From the IMG/VR virus record IMGVR_UViG_3300035670_000039, positions 62,001-126,000 of that record: 64,000 bases of DNA. One strand, written 5' to 3'. The position numbers were made by a program, and so were the translations under genes. The notes below the pieces were generated by a model. It was not told the origin of the DNA, did no database searches, and worked only from the letters and a program-made list of their open reading frames with translations. Numbering within the stretch: the first letter of the stretch is position 1; every line of letters starts with the position of its first letter. Below are positions 50,867-60,703 of the stretch, one piece after another. The stretch comes from a virus.

Positions 50867-53479
50867 ATGGCAAATAGTAATACATATTCTAGCGCAATAG
50901 GTAATGATGGTGCGCAAGTTACCACACTTTCTAATATACAAGGTGCGGGTTTATCTTTGCCGCCAAATGCCGAACAATATATAAATCTAAGAGCGCCTGG
51001 TAAATTAGAAACATTATTCAATACTAATAATAACAACGAAGTATTATATAGCAAGAATAAACCAACTGATTTATACGCAAGAGGATTAATTAGCAGCGAA
51101 TTAGCACCTCCATTTTACGCAAATCCAAATCAAGGTCAACGTCAGAAGATAAATGTTAGCAGATCGTTTCCTATACAATCCGCATTGAGAGACGGTACCA
51201 GAATCAGAAGATTTCTAGGATCTGGTAAAGGTGGTACTTTTTTAACAAAACAAATACTATTACAAGGATTTGCTCCATTTGACGAAACCAAGATTTATAA
51301 TCCAGCAAGTCCTCTTTTGGCTGCGGTTAGATTATCAACATTTGGTGCTATAGAAAGACCCACCAGATTTATAGATAGTAGCAATATTGTTGGTGGATTA
51401 ATGGGTGCTGCCGGTATAGGTGGTATTACCAAAGCTATAGGTGGATTGTTTGGTGCTACTGAAGGAAATCCATCTCCGCCACGTAGTAGTGTGGCTAGTG
51501 CAGCTAGTGAGCCAAAGAGTGGATTGGGTGGATTTTTCAATTTTACAGGATTACTTGGGGGTGGTGACAAAGCAGATCAAGTAATGCCTATTACAGGTCG
51601 AGATGGTGTTAAAGGATTACTAAGAGGTAATACAGCTACTGCTGGTTACAACAACAAACGATACAAGAGTTTGATGAGTAATTCTACAGGCAAAGGTGGA
51701 TTCTTTGGTAATCTACTAAAAGCAGCTGGGTCATTTTTAAAGAATAATACGATTCTAGGTGGATTGTTGCCACCTACTCAACCAATAGCAGGATTAAATT
51801 ACAGAGCTGATGAAGATACATATGATCTGATGTTGAATACCAATAGATGGAGCAATTCTATTACACACGACAGAACAAGTGGTAAGAAGAGTGCTAATCT
51901 AAATGTTAATTTAAATCAGGGTAATAATTTGTTATATACAGGTACACAACCAAAATCAAAAGGTGGTTTTATTGGTGGATTGTTAAAAGCAGTTGGATTA
52001 CAACAAATAACAGGAGGAAACAGCAGTGGTACAAGTGGAATGAGATTTTTTGCCACTCCTCTGACAAACATAGTTTCTAAACGATTGAGACTATATGTTC
52101 AAAGCAATAAAAATTTAAGAAACAACAGCTTTTTATCTGTTACATATTCAACTACACCTGGCGTTGGTAAATTAACAGATTCGTATACAATTAGTAATGT
52201 TGAAATTAGTTCTGTAGACGGAGCTAATACAAACAGATATGGCGATTTAGTTAAAATAGATGGAGATGTAGAATATAGTGATCAATTGTTAAACTATAAA
52301 CAATATACCGATCCTAAATTATCTGTAAACTATCAACGTACACTTTCAGATAAAACAGATAAAACTGTAGAATATATTCAAGATTTAAGCAGAATTTTAA
52401 AAACCAAAATTGCTGGAAACGACAATTTAAAGTATGGTGTAGATCCTATATTTGGAAAAACACAACAGTATGCTACAGATGATGTTGGTTTTAATTATTT
52501 AGCAAAAGTAAAATCAGACAGAACCAATCCTGATGGATCTGATAGTGCAAATCAATACACTTATACTGGTCGAATCAGATATGAAAGAAAAGAAAAGTTT
52601 CCAACTCTATTGGGTAAAAAAGAAGGTAGAGATAGATTTATAAGACCCACCAACAATGTTGACTATGTTAACAGTTTGGGTGTATTAAATGCGGATGAAT
52701 TTGCTGAAAAATATAATGATCAATTTAACGGATTGGGTCCTGATTTGGTTAAGTTTTACTTCTATGATATAGTTAATAACAGATTTATACCGTTTAATGC
52801 TACTGTAAAAGGGTTGCAAGAAAACAATACATCTACTTGGGAACCAATTGAATATTTGGGTAGACCTGATAAGTTATACTATTACAAAGGATTTACCAGA
52901 GACGTTAGTTTCAATTTTAAAGTGGTTGCACATTCTGTTAAAGAATTACTGCCTATGTGGCAACGTGTAAACTATTTGGTGGGTTTAACCAGACCTTCTA
53001 ATTATACTTCCACTGTAAATGGCGGATTTATGATACCACCGATGGTACAATTTACACTTGGAGATTTTTACAAAAACCACTGTGTGGTTTTAAATTCGTG
53101 CAATGTTAGTATACCTGAAGACGCATCTTGGGAATTAATTAACGAAAGTACTGTACAACAACAAGATTGGAGTTATAATTTAGGAAATATATTTACATTT
53201 GACAAAACCAGTATGAAAGGTAAAGTTGCACAATTTCCAAGAGAAGCGGAAATTACTATCAATATGTCATTGATGGAAAAAGACAGACCAAAAACAGGAA
53301 GAGCTTTGTGGGGAAATGCTCCTGTTGCAACTATGACTCAGGCGGATGCTGGAGAAACTGCTACTGTATCTACATTTGGTACAACCGATCTTTATGGCGA
53401 TAAAGATTATAATGATGTAGCTAATAATGATTTCTCTATGAATATGCGATATGATGTTGACAGACAAGGAAATAAATGA
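50867..53479 (+). CDS. Baseplate protein, tail-tube cap/initiator type (gp48/gp54-like)
   Basis: 870 residues. N-terminal half is Gly/Ser/Asn-rich with disordered stretches (FGATEGNPSPPRSS). The C-terminal 300 residues are conserved in feel: RFIPFNATVKGLQENNTSTW, YKGFTRDVSFNFKVVAHSV, GGFMIPPMVQFTLGDFYKNH and VSIPEDASWELINES. This arrangement resembles T4-like proteins where the tube starts on the baseplate hub (gp48/gp54 role), about twice their size. Followed by a LysM-type protein and another large baseplate protein in a chain of ATGA overlaps. Confidence 0.7.
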   Translation: MANSNTYSSAIGNDGAQVTTLSNIQGAGLSLPPNAEQYINLRAPGKLETLFNTNNNNEVLYSKNKPTDLYARGLISSELAPPFYANPNQGQRQKINVSRSFPIQSALRDGTRIRRFLGSGKGGTFLTKQILLQGFAPFDETKIYNPASPLLAAVRLSTFGAIERPTRFIDSSNIVGGLMGAAGIGGITKAIGGLFGATEGNPSPPRSSVASAASEPKSGLGGFFNFTGLLGGGDKADQVMPITGRDGVKGLLRGNTATAGYNNKRYKSLMSNSTGKGGFFGNLLKAAGSFLKNNTILGGLLPPTQPIAGLNYRADEDTYDLMLNTNRWSNSITHDRTSGKKSANLNVNLNQGNNLLYTGTQPKSKGGFIGGLLKAVGLQQITGGNSSGTSGMRFFATPLTNIVSKRLRLYVQSNKNLRNNSFLSVTYSTTPGVGKLTDSYTISNVEISSVDGANTNRYGDLVKIDGDVEYSDQLLNYKQYTDPKLSVNYQRTLSDKTDKTVEYIQDLSRILKTKIAGNDNLKYGVDPIFGKTQQYATDDVGFNYLAKVKSDRTNPDGSDSANQYTYTGRIRYERKEKFPTLLGKKEGRDRFIRPTNNVDYVNSLGVLNADEFAEKYNDQFNGLGPDLVKFYFYDIVNNRFIPFNATVKGLQENNTSTWEPIEYLGRPDKLYYYKGFTRDVSFNFKVVAHSVKELLPMWQRVNYLVGLTRPSNYTSTVNGGFMIPPMVQFTLGDFYKNHCVVLNSCNVSIPEDASWELINESTVQQQDWSYNLGNIFTFDKTSMKGKVAQFPREAEITINMSLMEKDRPKTGRALWGNAPVATMTQADAGETATVSTFGTTDLYGDKDYNDVANNDFSMNMRYDVDRQGNK

Positions 53480-53769
53480 GATATCAATTTACGCCAACTG
53501 AAAAAAGATATGATGGGAAATTGGTATTTAAGACCACGTATTATCCCAATATACCAGAAACCGAGGACGATATATACATTACCGCATCCAATGAAGATTA
53601 TTTGGATGCTTTAGCCAAAAAGTATTATGGTGATGAAATGTACTGGTGGATAATTGCTTTGGCTAACAACATATCTGATGGCAAATTGTCCGTTAATGCA
53701 AATAAACAATTAAGAATTCCAGGCAATTTACCAAATATATTACAGAATCTCAAACAGATTAATAGTTAA
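53476..53769 (+). CDS. 53: LysM-domain baseplate protein (gp53-like)
   Basis: 97 residues. The segment ITASNEDYLDALAKKYYGDE with YWWIIALANN and NKQLRIPGNLPNI is a LysM-like fold as in T4 gp53, where it links baseplate wedges. It is about half T4 gp53's length (196). ATGA overlap with the upstream baseplate gene shows co-translation. Confidence 0.78.
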   Translation: MRYQFTPTEKRYDGKLVFKTTYYPNIPETEDDIYITASNEDYLDALAKKYYGDEMYWWIIALANNISDGKLSVNANKQLRIPGNLPNILQNLKQINS

Positions 53770-53774
53770 GTTAT

Positions 53775-56639
53775 ATGGCATACGAGGATGAAATTGCAGA
53801 AGAACCTAGATGGTGGGAAGTACAAAACATTCCTGTTGCATTAATTCGTGAATTAAGACGCAGAAAAAACTCAAATAACGTTGGTTTTAACTATCCAACC
53901 CCAGGTGACCCAAGTGGTGTTGTATATGATTTCTACAATAAGCATGGTCAGTACAAAGGACCAATGACTCCGTGGGTACGAGTTTTTTCAAATGGCACTG
54001 GTATAGCTGGAAATGGATTGGTACCTCGTAGTACGATACTAAATAAAAACGGAGAAGAAAAGAGTTATGATGGATTCTTGTTTATGCCTGGCAGTGGATT
54101 TTATGAAATGTATGGTTTTAAACAAGATGGCAATGTATTAAAACAAGACAAGTCTGTTATTGGATATGAAGCTAATGGAAATCCACATTATATAGATTCT
54201 AGATATAGAAATCAATTTTCTTACAAGTGGCCAAGTACATTTAACAAAAACGGCAAGATTATAGAAAGCGTACAGAAATCTGAAGTGTCTTCTGTGTTAC
54301 CACCACCTAATTTAGATAGCATAGAAATAAAAACTAGCAAAGATATGTTGTCGTTTGCTACCATAAAATTCAAATGTTATGGATTGGCTCAGTTGGAATA
54401 TCTAGCACCATTCTTTTTGACACCCAGAATAAATGTGTTTGTTGAAATAGGATGGAATTTGTTTAATATCAATTCACTGATTGATTTATCCAGCAAAAAT
54501 GAATGTTGGTCAATAATACAATCTCCACAAAAAATAATGGATAAATGGTACCAATCGTATGGTAATTATGGTGGTATTACTGGAATTGTAACCAAGTATA
54601 ATTTTTCAACACAAGACGGTACTATATATGATTGCAATGTGGAACTAACTTCTCGACAAGCATTATTTGCTGGTATGCCTGCGGAAAACAATGTAAGTAC
54701 CACAACAAATTCAAAGACCGATTCCAATGGCAAAAAAATACCAACAGAAACAAAAGAATATACAGGATTAAAAACGTTTTTGAAAACCGCTTTACCCAAG
54801 TTAAAGCAAGTTGTTATTGATCGTAAAAATTTTATGGAATATATTGCTACAAACGGTATATCCAATTCGGAAGATTATGACAATTCTAAAACACAGGAGT
54901 TTTTAAAACAACAAACTTTTTATGATGGAAAAATTGAAAACAGAATTTTTATAGGAAGAACAGATGCGCCTAATGTATATAAAAAACCAGCTGTACCAGT
55001 TGGAGATGAAAATATATCATATAAATCAACTAATATTGGTGGAGTAAATTACAAAGCTGTATCATATAAAGATGATCGTTGTGATTTTGATACCAAAGGC
55101 GACGATGAAGTGTGGATGCAATTGGATTTTCTTTTTGAAGTTGCTAACAAATTCTGTTCCGTCGTATCAAATAAAACATTTACTATTAATGTAGATAAGA
55201 TAATAAATGCACATCCAAATTTAATAAGTTGTGATCCACACGTATTAATACCAAATGGAATTGCTCCTAAATTTAATATTGGCAAAAAACTTCCAGATGA
55301 AAGTTACTTAAATACTGTAAAAAATAACAAATTGGATCCAACTGCACAAAGTCGAGTTGAAAATGAAATCAAGTCTGGTGGGTATTTGAAAAATGGCGAT
55401 CCAAATCAAAATGCGTTTTTAAAATCAAAATATGATGTAGAGGTAACCGATGTAAATGATGAACTTTATAGAGCTGCTAAAAAAGTCGAAACTGTATTTA
55501 AAACAGCGGGTGCTTATAGAGATAATTTAGATACTGTTATCAATAGACTATATTATGATATTGGTGGTATAAGTGAAAATAGTCCAAGTGACAATATATC
55601 ATTTCCGTTTATTTATGACAAAGAAGTTGTATTGACAGGTGAAGAACTTGTATTATCCGATCCTCAAAAAACAAGATCGCAGTCAATTAAAAGAACATAC
55701 AAGAAGTTTAGATATGGTAATTTAAAAAACATATACATAAGCAAAACCAAAGTCTTGGAAATTGTAGAAAACAAAGAAGTTCAAACTTGGCAACAGTTCG
55801 CAAACGCAATAATGAATGTTATTAATGAAGCTTCTAATGGATTTTGGAAATTCCAAATATCACAAGATGATTTGGGCGGATTATCTATATTGGATAACAA
55901 TTATATTGATTTAGGTGACAAATCGCCTAGTCTAAAACAAGTATATGTCTTTGATGCTGGTGGCACTGATTCCTGCATAAAAAACATTAGTTTAGATACT
56001 TCTTTGACGAGCGAACAAGCTACGTTGACATTATTTCAAGCGGGTATCAACAAACCAGATTCTTCTGACACATCGATGAGTGCTAAGAATTCAAGTGTGC
56101 CTGCTACCAGTTTTATAGATAGATTGGATGTCTTCAATGAAGAAGAAACAGGTACTGGTGAAAGTAATACAGTGCCTTCGCAAGAAGAAATTACAGTAGA
56201 TCAAAACCCATTAATATCCGCAATACAAACGCACGGAACAATAGACAAGGTATTAACATTAACAAGTGCTTATATTGTAGATGGTGAAAACCCAAATGAT
56301 GCCGCTAAGAATTACAAGCAGTTGAATTTATCTACCGATTTAAAAGACAAGTTGGGACAAATAATAGACGATCAAGATATAGAAAACAATTTATCTTTAT
56401 ATAGTGGAATCTCTCCTAACTTTTCGTTGACAGTAACATTTGATGGTATATTTGGATTTAGAATGTTTCAACACTTTGGTATTTCAAATTTTCCAAAACC
56501 TTATATTCCTGAGAACGTAATATTTATGATAACAGATGTTACACATTATGTTACAGCTGGCAATGGCAAATGGGAAACTGTTGTTGGATGTTTGGCAAGA
56601 TGTGTAGCAGATCAAAACATTGAACTAATACCTGTATGA
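53775..56639 (+). CDS. Large baseplate protein, probable hub component
   Basis: 954 residues. The N-terminal part contains SIEIKTSKDMLSFATIKFKC, FFLTPRINVFVEIGWNLF and GGITGIVTKYNFSTQDGTIY, which look like the hub beta-barrel domains of gp27/gpD type. The C-terminus has NFSLTVTFDGIFGFRMFQHF, YIPENVIFMITDVTHYV and GKWETVVGCLARC, the usual closing pattern of such hub proteins. It carries no lysozyme domain, so the cell-puncturing part must be elsewhere. Sixth in the baseplate chain; ATGA overlap with the next gene. Confidence 0.7.
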   Translation: MAYEDEIAEEPRWWEVQNIPVALIRELRRRKNSNNVGFNYPTPGDPSGVVYDFYNKHGQYKGPMTPWVRVFSNGTGIAGNGLVPRSTILNKNGEEKSYDGFLFMPGSGFYEMYGFKQDGNVLKQDKSVIGYEANGNPHYIDSRYRNQFSYKWPSTFNKNGKIIESVQKSEVSSVLPPPNLDSIEIKTSKDMLSFATIKFKCYGLAQLEYLAPFFLTPRINVFVEIGWNLFNINSLIDLSSKNECWSIIQSPQKIMDKWYQSYGNYGGITGIVTKYNFSTQDGTIYDCNVELTSRQALFAGMPAENNVSTTTNSKTDSNGKKIPTETKEYTGLKTFLKTALPKLKQVVIDRKNFMEYIATNGISNSEDYDNSKTQEFLKQQTFYDGKIENRIFIGRTDAPNVYKKPAVPVGDENISYKSTNIGGVNYKAVSYKDDRCDFDTKGDDEVWMQLDFLFEVANKFCSVVSNKTFTINVDKIINAHPNLISCDPHVLIPNGIAPKFNIGKKLPDESYLNTVKNNKLDPTAQSRVENEIKSGGYLKNGDPNQNAFLKSKYDVEVTDVNDELYRAAKKVETVFKTAGAYRDNLDTVINRLYYDIGGISENSPSDNISFPFIYDKEVVLTGEELVLSDPQKTRSQSIKRTYKKFRYGNLKNIYISKTKVLEIVENKEVQTWQQFANAIMNVINEASNGFWKFQISQDDLGGLSILDNNYIDLGDKSPSLKQVYVFDAGGTDSCIKNISLDTSLTSEQATLTLFQAGINKPDSSDTSMSAKNSSVPATSFIDRLDVFNEEETGTGESNTVPSQEEITVDQNPLISAIQTHGTIDKVLTLTSAYIVDGENPNDAAKNYKQLNLSTDLKDKLGQIIDDQDIENNLSLYSGISPNFSLTVTFDGIFGFRMFQHFGISNFPKPYIPENVIFMITDVTHYVTAGNGKWETVVGCLARCVADQNIELIPV

Positions 56640-57019
56640 TTATAAAAGATGTTGATGTTGCAACCAAAACAAAATTAAATCTGGGTAATTTTAACATTAA
56701 TTTACCAAATACGTTTTTGCCAAAACCACAAGAAAAAGATTATAAGGTGGGTTATATAGAAAGATATCTAGTTTCCAAGATTAACTACTCAGAAATAACA
56801 GAAGTATCAGGCGACGTTTACAACAAAATAGACTCAAACTTTTTCAGAAAAGCCAAATTGAAATGGAAAATAACAGGTCCGTTAAACAGTAAGTATGATG
56901 GTAAGATGTTACTGGAACAAGGAGTAATTGAGTACAACAAGAAGCAAGTGGAACAAATAAATACAGTGATTAACGGAACCAACGACGTTCTAACCAATCT
57001 TACTCAGTTCTACAAATAA
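56636..57019 (+). CDS. Small structural-cluster protein of unknown function
   Basis: 127 residues, soluble, probably beta-rich with a helical tail (KKQVEQINTVINGTNDVLTN). Segments such as YLVSKINYSEITEVSGDVYN and FFRKAKLKWKITGPLNSKYD are not assigned to a family I can name. ATGA overlap with the large hub gene suggests a baseplate accessory. It is the last gene before a sigma70-type promoter. Confidence 0.68.
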   Translation: MIIKDVDVATKTKLNLGNFNINLPNTFLPKPQEKDYKVGYIERYLVSKINYSEITEVSGDVYNKIDSNFFRKAKLKWKITGPLNSKYDGKMLLEQGVIEYNKKQVEQINTVINGTNDVLTNLTQFYK

Positions 57020-57024
57020 ATCAA

Positions 57025-57052
57025 TTGACATTTGGTGTAAACAGTATACACT
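57025..57052 (+). promoter_or_regulatory. Sigma70-like promoter for the polymerase gene, predicted leaderless
   Basis: TTGACA (57025-57030), 16-bp spacer, TACACT (57047-57052), then 6 nt to the GTG start at 57059. Spacing and layout are the same as those of the promoter of the Mom-like gene. Confidence 0.72.
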
Positions 57053-57058
57053 AAAGAT

Positions 57059-58357
57059 GTGGAGTATTCGTCTAAAATCTATCTAAAATTAGTAACAAAG
57101 CACAATAATTATCATAATGCTTGTAATGATATTATTGCAGCTTTTATTTATGATTTTAAAGACGGTAAGAGACATTACTTAAATTTTTCCCACGGTGATT
57201 TGCCTGTGGATTGTTCGTTTGATCAATTTAAACTGGGCATCGAATCAAAAGATATTACAGTATACGTTAACAATAAAAAGGCATATAAGTATTGGTTAAA
57301 CTGTAAACTAATTGATGTTAATCTATTTGGATTTATAGACAACAATGAAACATTGGATGAAGTGGAAAACCTTAGCAGAAATTTTCTACAACACAGTTAC
57401 TACAATATCAATAACTTTAATTTGATATTACCATATGTTATACATCAACAGGTCTTTGATAAAGAGGTAGAACAAATCAAACACTTGGATTCAAAGGAAA
57501 CTGAGAGTTATTGTTTTAAATTTTTTAACAATGTTATATCTGATACATTGTTTGAAGTAGAAAAGAACGGAATCAAAGTAGACGTTGATGTTTTTTCAAA
57601 ATATTTCAAGAGCAAAACTTATAATAAATTTGTATATACCAACTACAACATATACAATCCAACGGGAAGACCAAGTAATTCATATGATACCATCAATTAT
57701 GTAGCTCTTAAAAAAGATGATGGGTCGAGAGCTAGTTTTGTTTCAAGATATGGACAAGATGGTCATTTGATGATGATTGATTTTACAGGATTCCATCCTT
57801 ACATTGTAGCAAATCTTGTGGAGTACAAAGTACCCGAAGAAGAAACAATATATGAACATTTAGCTAAATATTACTTTAACATTGTCAATGTAACAGCTGA
57901 TGATATTGGCAAATCAAAGAAATTAACGATGGTAAATCTATATGGTCAGATTTCCAATCAATATTGTGATATTCCTTATTTTCACAAAGTTGAACAGTTA
58001 AAGGATAAATATTGGAAAAAGTTTGAGAAGAATGGGTATATAACAACTCCGATATATAAACGAAAGATAACAAATAAACATATAGTTGATGCCAACAAAA
58101 ACAAGTTGTTTGCTTATATTATTCAAGCTGCTGAAACTGAATATGGAATTGACAGCTTAAGTAAGTGTATTAAGTTTGTTAGTAACAAAAAGATCGTACC
58201 TATTCTGTATGTATATGATTCGATAGTGTTTGATATTCACAATGATGTGGATAGACAAGATATTACTGATTTGATTGAGATCTTTAAAAACAAGCGATTT
58301 AAGGTAAAGACTTACACGGGAAATAATTATAATGATTTGAAATTAGTCCAATTGTAA
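57059..58357 (+). CDS. Short, divergent family A DNA polymerase
   Basis: 432 residues. The polymerase motifs of family A are in order: NGIKVD (about 170), PTGRPSNS (201-208, cf. TGRLSS), motif A MMIDFTGFHPYIV (catalytic Asp241), motif B SKKLTMVNLYGQ (Lys287/288 to Tyr295-Gly296), the QAAE segment and motif C LYVYDSIVFDI (catalytic Asp387; canonical HDE reads YDS). The N-terminal 150 residues (NYHNACNDIIAAFIYDF) recall a degenerate 3'-5' exonuclease without the acidic DxE. The protein is much shorter than Pol I or T7 polymerase. An in-frame TAA at 57038 leaves GTG 57059 as the first start, with an almost leaderless transcript. T4-like phages normally use a family B enzyme, so this may be a second or specialised polymerase. 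Confidence 0.82.
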   Translation: MEYSSKIYLKLVTKHNNYHNACNDIIAAFIYDFKDGKRHYLNFSHGDLPVDCSFDQFKLGIESKDITVYVNNKKAYKYWLNCKLIDVNLFGFIDNNETLDEVENLSRNFLQHSYYNINNFNLILPYVIHQQVFDKEVEQIKHLDSKETESYCFKFFNNVISDTLFEVEKNGIKVDVDVFSKYFKSKTYNKFVYTNYNIYNPTGRPSNSYDTINYVALKKDDGSRASFVSRYGQDGHLMMIDFTGFHPYIVANLVEYKVPEEETIYEHLAKYYFNIVNVTADDIGKSKKLTMVNLYGQISNQYCDIPYFHKVEQLKDKYWKKFEKNGYITTPIYKRKITNKHIVDANKNKLFAYIIQAAETEYGIDSLSKCIKFVSNKKIVPILYVYDSIVFDIHNDVDRQDITDLIEIFKNKRFKVKTYTGNNYNDLKLVQL

Positions 58358-58360
58358 ATA

Positions 58361-58380
58361 TATTTATATCTATATTTATA
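58361..58380 (+). promoter_or_regulatory. Two tandem late-promoter-like boxes TATTTATA, second 4 nt before ATG
   Basis: TATTTATA occurs at 58361-58368 and 58373-58380; the second is followed by ATAG and the ATG at 58385. Confidence 0.55.
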
Positions 58381-58384
58381 ATAG

Positions 58385-60703
58385 ATGAACTTTAAATCAT
58401 TAGTAAACGAAATTTGTTGTGACAATCGTATTAAGAACGGTGTATTGGATCTTAAGAACGAAGATCACGTTTTTATATTGCAGGAATATCTAGAGAAAGC
58501 TGGATATAATATCGATGAGATAGTAGAAAAGACCGCTAAGTTATTTGAAGCGGGTAGATTTCCAGATCGACAAGCATATAATAAAGATGGTATACTTGTA
58601 ACATTTCCTAATAAACAATACAGAGATAGAGCTGTTAATAAAGGTACTCACTTCGCTGAAAATCCCAAAAAGGCTCAAGCTAATATTTTTAAAGCTGATG
58701 GCGAACAAGGAACTGATGCGCAAACAGATTCAGAACCATCTAAGAAAGAACCTGCCACGTTAGATCAAACATTAGATAAAGACATCGAAGGTGACAGTGG
58801 TGTAGACAAAAGAACACCAGCGGAGAAAAAACAAGATGCTTGGGGAGTGGAAGCTATATTAACAGGTCAAACGCCACTTGTTAATTATAGTGTAGATGAA
58901 GCTAAAAGTTATGGATTTTACAACAAAGGATTCAAATGGTTTGATACTAATGGAGATTTAATAGGTGAACAGATATACGATGAAACTATTTCTAAAAATG
59001 TAATTGTATCTGATGCAATTGCGCCTGCTAAATATATCAAAAAAGCAGAGAAGATTAAAGACCAAATTAATGTTGAACTATTAAGTAAATTGGACTTTTT
59101 GAAAAATGCAGAAAAAACACAAAGAACTTTAATTTTTGAAACTATTCCCATTTTATTTGCAAATGGAATAAAGACGTTTGAAAATTTAAATGTGAGTGGA
59201 AATTACAATTCATATGCCATCAGTTTCTTAAAAGAGTGGGGAAATTTGCGTTCAAAATTAGAAGCTATATCAGATGAGAAAGCTCGTGTAGAAAATATAA
59301 AAATATACGATTTAGTAGACATTGATTTGAAAGAAATAGGCGGTCTTAATGGCACAAGTCTTGAAAGCTTGGGTAAACCAACGGATTTTATTCACAAAGA
59401 TATTAAAAAGTTTTATACCTACGCTGAAGATTATAATAAAAGATTTATCAAAGAAAAGGAAGGAAAAGAAAACACAGCAGATATAGTTTTAATATATGGT
59501 GGTTCGGCTAATGATGTTTATGAGGCTTTGAAATCTGGCAACATTGAACAAGAAGATGTTGATTCAATGGCAAAAATTAAAAATAAAAATGTTAAATTTG
59601 CATTAATAAGTTTAAAAGCCGGATCAGCAAAACTTGGTCGTGTATTAACACAACTCGTTTCTTATGTTGGCCAAGATATTCCAGCTGTACCTTCCAAAGA
59701 AAAGCCAAAACCTTTAAATGAAGGTTTATTGGATACAATTTCTCAAAGTATTTCTACTTTAATAACAAAGTTAAAGGGCGTACCTGATTTAGCAAAAGAA
59801 TACTATAAATCTTTCATAAATGTTATTAATCCATTTACCAAGAAAATTTCAAGCTTTTTCTCTAAGGAATTGAATGATAACGTAAAACAAATTAATAATT
59901 CTGATTACAAAAACATACAGCGTTTAGAAAATGAAATTGAAAAAGAAATTGGACCTGTAAACGAGGCTAAAGGTAAGTGTGGTAAAGAAGGAGCAGAATT
60001 AAAAGATTCATTGTTTAAAAATATGAAAGCATTTCGGAACATTTTAAAATCCGATAATACAGACGTAGTTTTAATACAAAAAATATTACAATATTCAAAT
60101 AACCCTTTGTTAAAACAAAATTTTCCAATCTTAATTTCACAAGAACAAATTGAAAGTGTGAAAAATTTCAGAAGCATTTTAATAAACTTGTTAAATAGCA
60201 TTGAAAATGATTACAATGTAAGTGATTGTATCGATAGAGCAACATTGAATCCTATTCTAAAATACAGAGCTAATATATTGTCATTACGTTATATTGATTT
60301 AATATTAGCAAATATACTAAAAGATGTAAACTCGTCTGATTCTTCTAAAATTCGCGAGGAGTTTATTAAACTTGCTAGTGTACTTTCTACAGAAGCTGTA
60401 TTTGGAAACAATGTTAGTTTACCTTTAATTAAATTTACCGGCAAAAAAATTGAAAAACTAAAGTATAAAAGAAATTTTAAATTTGAAGTACCTGATAAAA
60501 TTGACGATTTAAAGTTAGGAAAACTTAAAATAAACATAGTTCCAGACGAAGGATACCTAACGGTATATTTGTATCTTTTTAACGGCATGGTTACAGAAGA
60601 TGATATAACTGTTCCAACATATATTGAATATTTGATGAAAAGCAACAGTGGTAGTGCTTTCACATTTAGCGTAGAGGGATCTAAGGTAGTAGAAAAAATA
60701 TGA
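58385..60703 (+). CDS. Large putative internal head protein with capsid-targeting-like N-terminus
   Basis: 772 residues, no recognised catalytic domain. The N-terminus MNFKSLVNEI fits the capsid-targeting-like pattern with a site after VNE at residue 9, and further possible prohead-protease sites follow (KLFE|A near residue 56; PLNE|G). Sections: an N-terminal segment up to about 100, an acidic low-complexity linker (KKEPATLDQTLDKDIEGDSG), a middle part with VKFALISLKAGSAKLGRVLT, a helical section and a beta-rich C-terminus. The closest T4 analogy by size and N-terminus is the injected Alt protein, but no ADP-ribosyltransferase motif is visible. ATGA overlap with the next gene. Confidence 0.68.
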   Translation: MNFKSLVNEICCDNRIKNGVLDLKNEDHVFILQEYLEKAGYNIDEIVEKTAKLFEAGRFPDRQAYNKDGILVTFPNKQYRDRAVNKGTHFAENPKKAQANIFKADGEQGTDAQTDSEPSKKEPATLDQTLDKDIEGDSGVDKRTPAEKKQDAWGVEAILTGQTPLVNYSVDEAKSYGFYNKGFKWFDTNGDLIGEQIYDETISKNVIVSDAIAPAKYIKKAEKIKDQINVELLSKLDFLKNAEKTQRTLIFETIPILFANGIKTFENLNVSGNYNSYAISFLKEWGNLRSKLEAISDEKARVENIKIYDLVDIDLKEIGGLNGTSLESLGKPTDFIHKDIKKFYTYAEDYNKRFIKEKEGKENTADIVLIYGGSANDVYEALKSGNIEQEDVDSMAKIKNKNVKFALISLKAGSAKLGRVLTQLVSYVGQDIPAVPSKEKPKPLNEGLLDTISQSISTLITKLKGVPDLAKEYYKSFINVINPFTKKISSFFSKELNDNVKQINNSDYKNIQRLENEIEKEIGPVNEAKGKCGKEGAELKDSLFKNMKAFRNILKSDNTDVVLIQKILQYSNNPLLKQNFPILISQEQIESVKNFRSILINLLNSIENDYNVSDCIDRATLNPILKYRANILSLRYIDLILANILKDVNSSDSSKIREEFIKLASVLSTEAVFGNNVSLPLIKFTGKKIEKLKYKRNFKFEVPDKIDDLKLGKLKINIVPDEGYLTVYLYLFNGMVTEDDITVPTYIEYLMKSNSGSAFTFSVEGSKVVEKI

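Noticed and set aside
57059-58357. T7-like single-subunit RNA polymerase
   Set aside because: The TGRPSNS motif and the order of motifs A, B and C fit family A DNA polymerases; T7 RNA polymerase lacks TGRxS.
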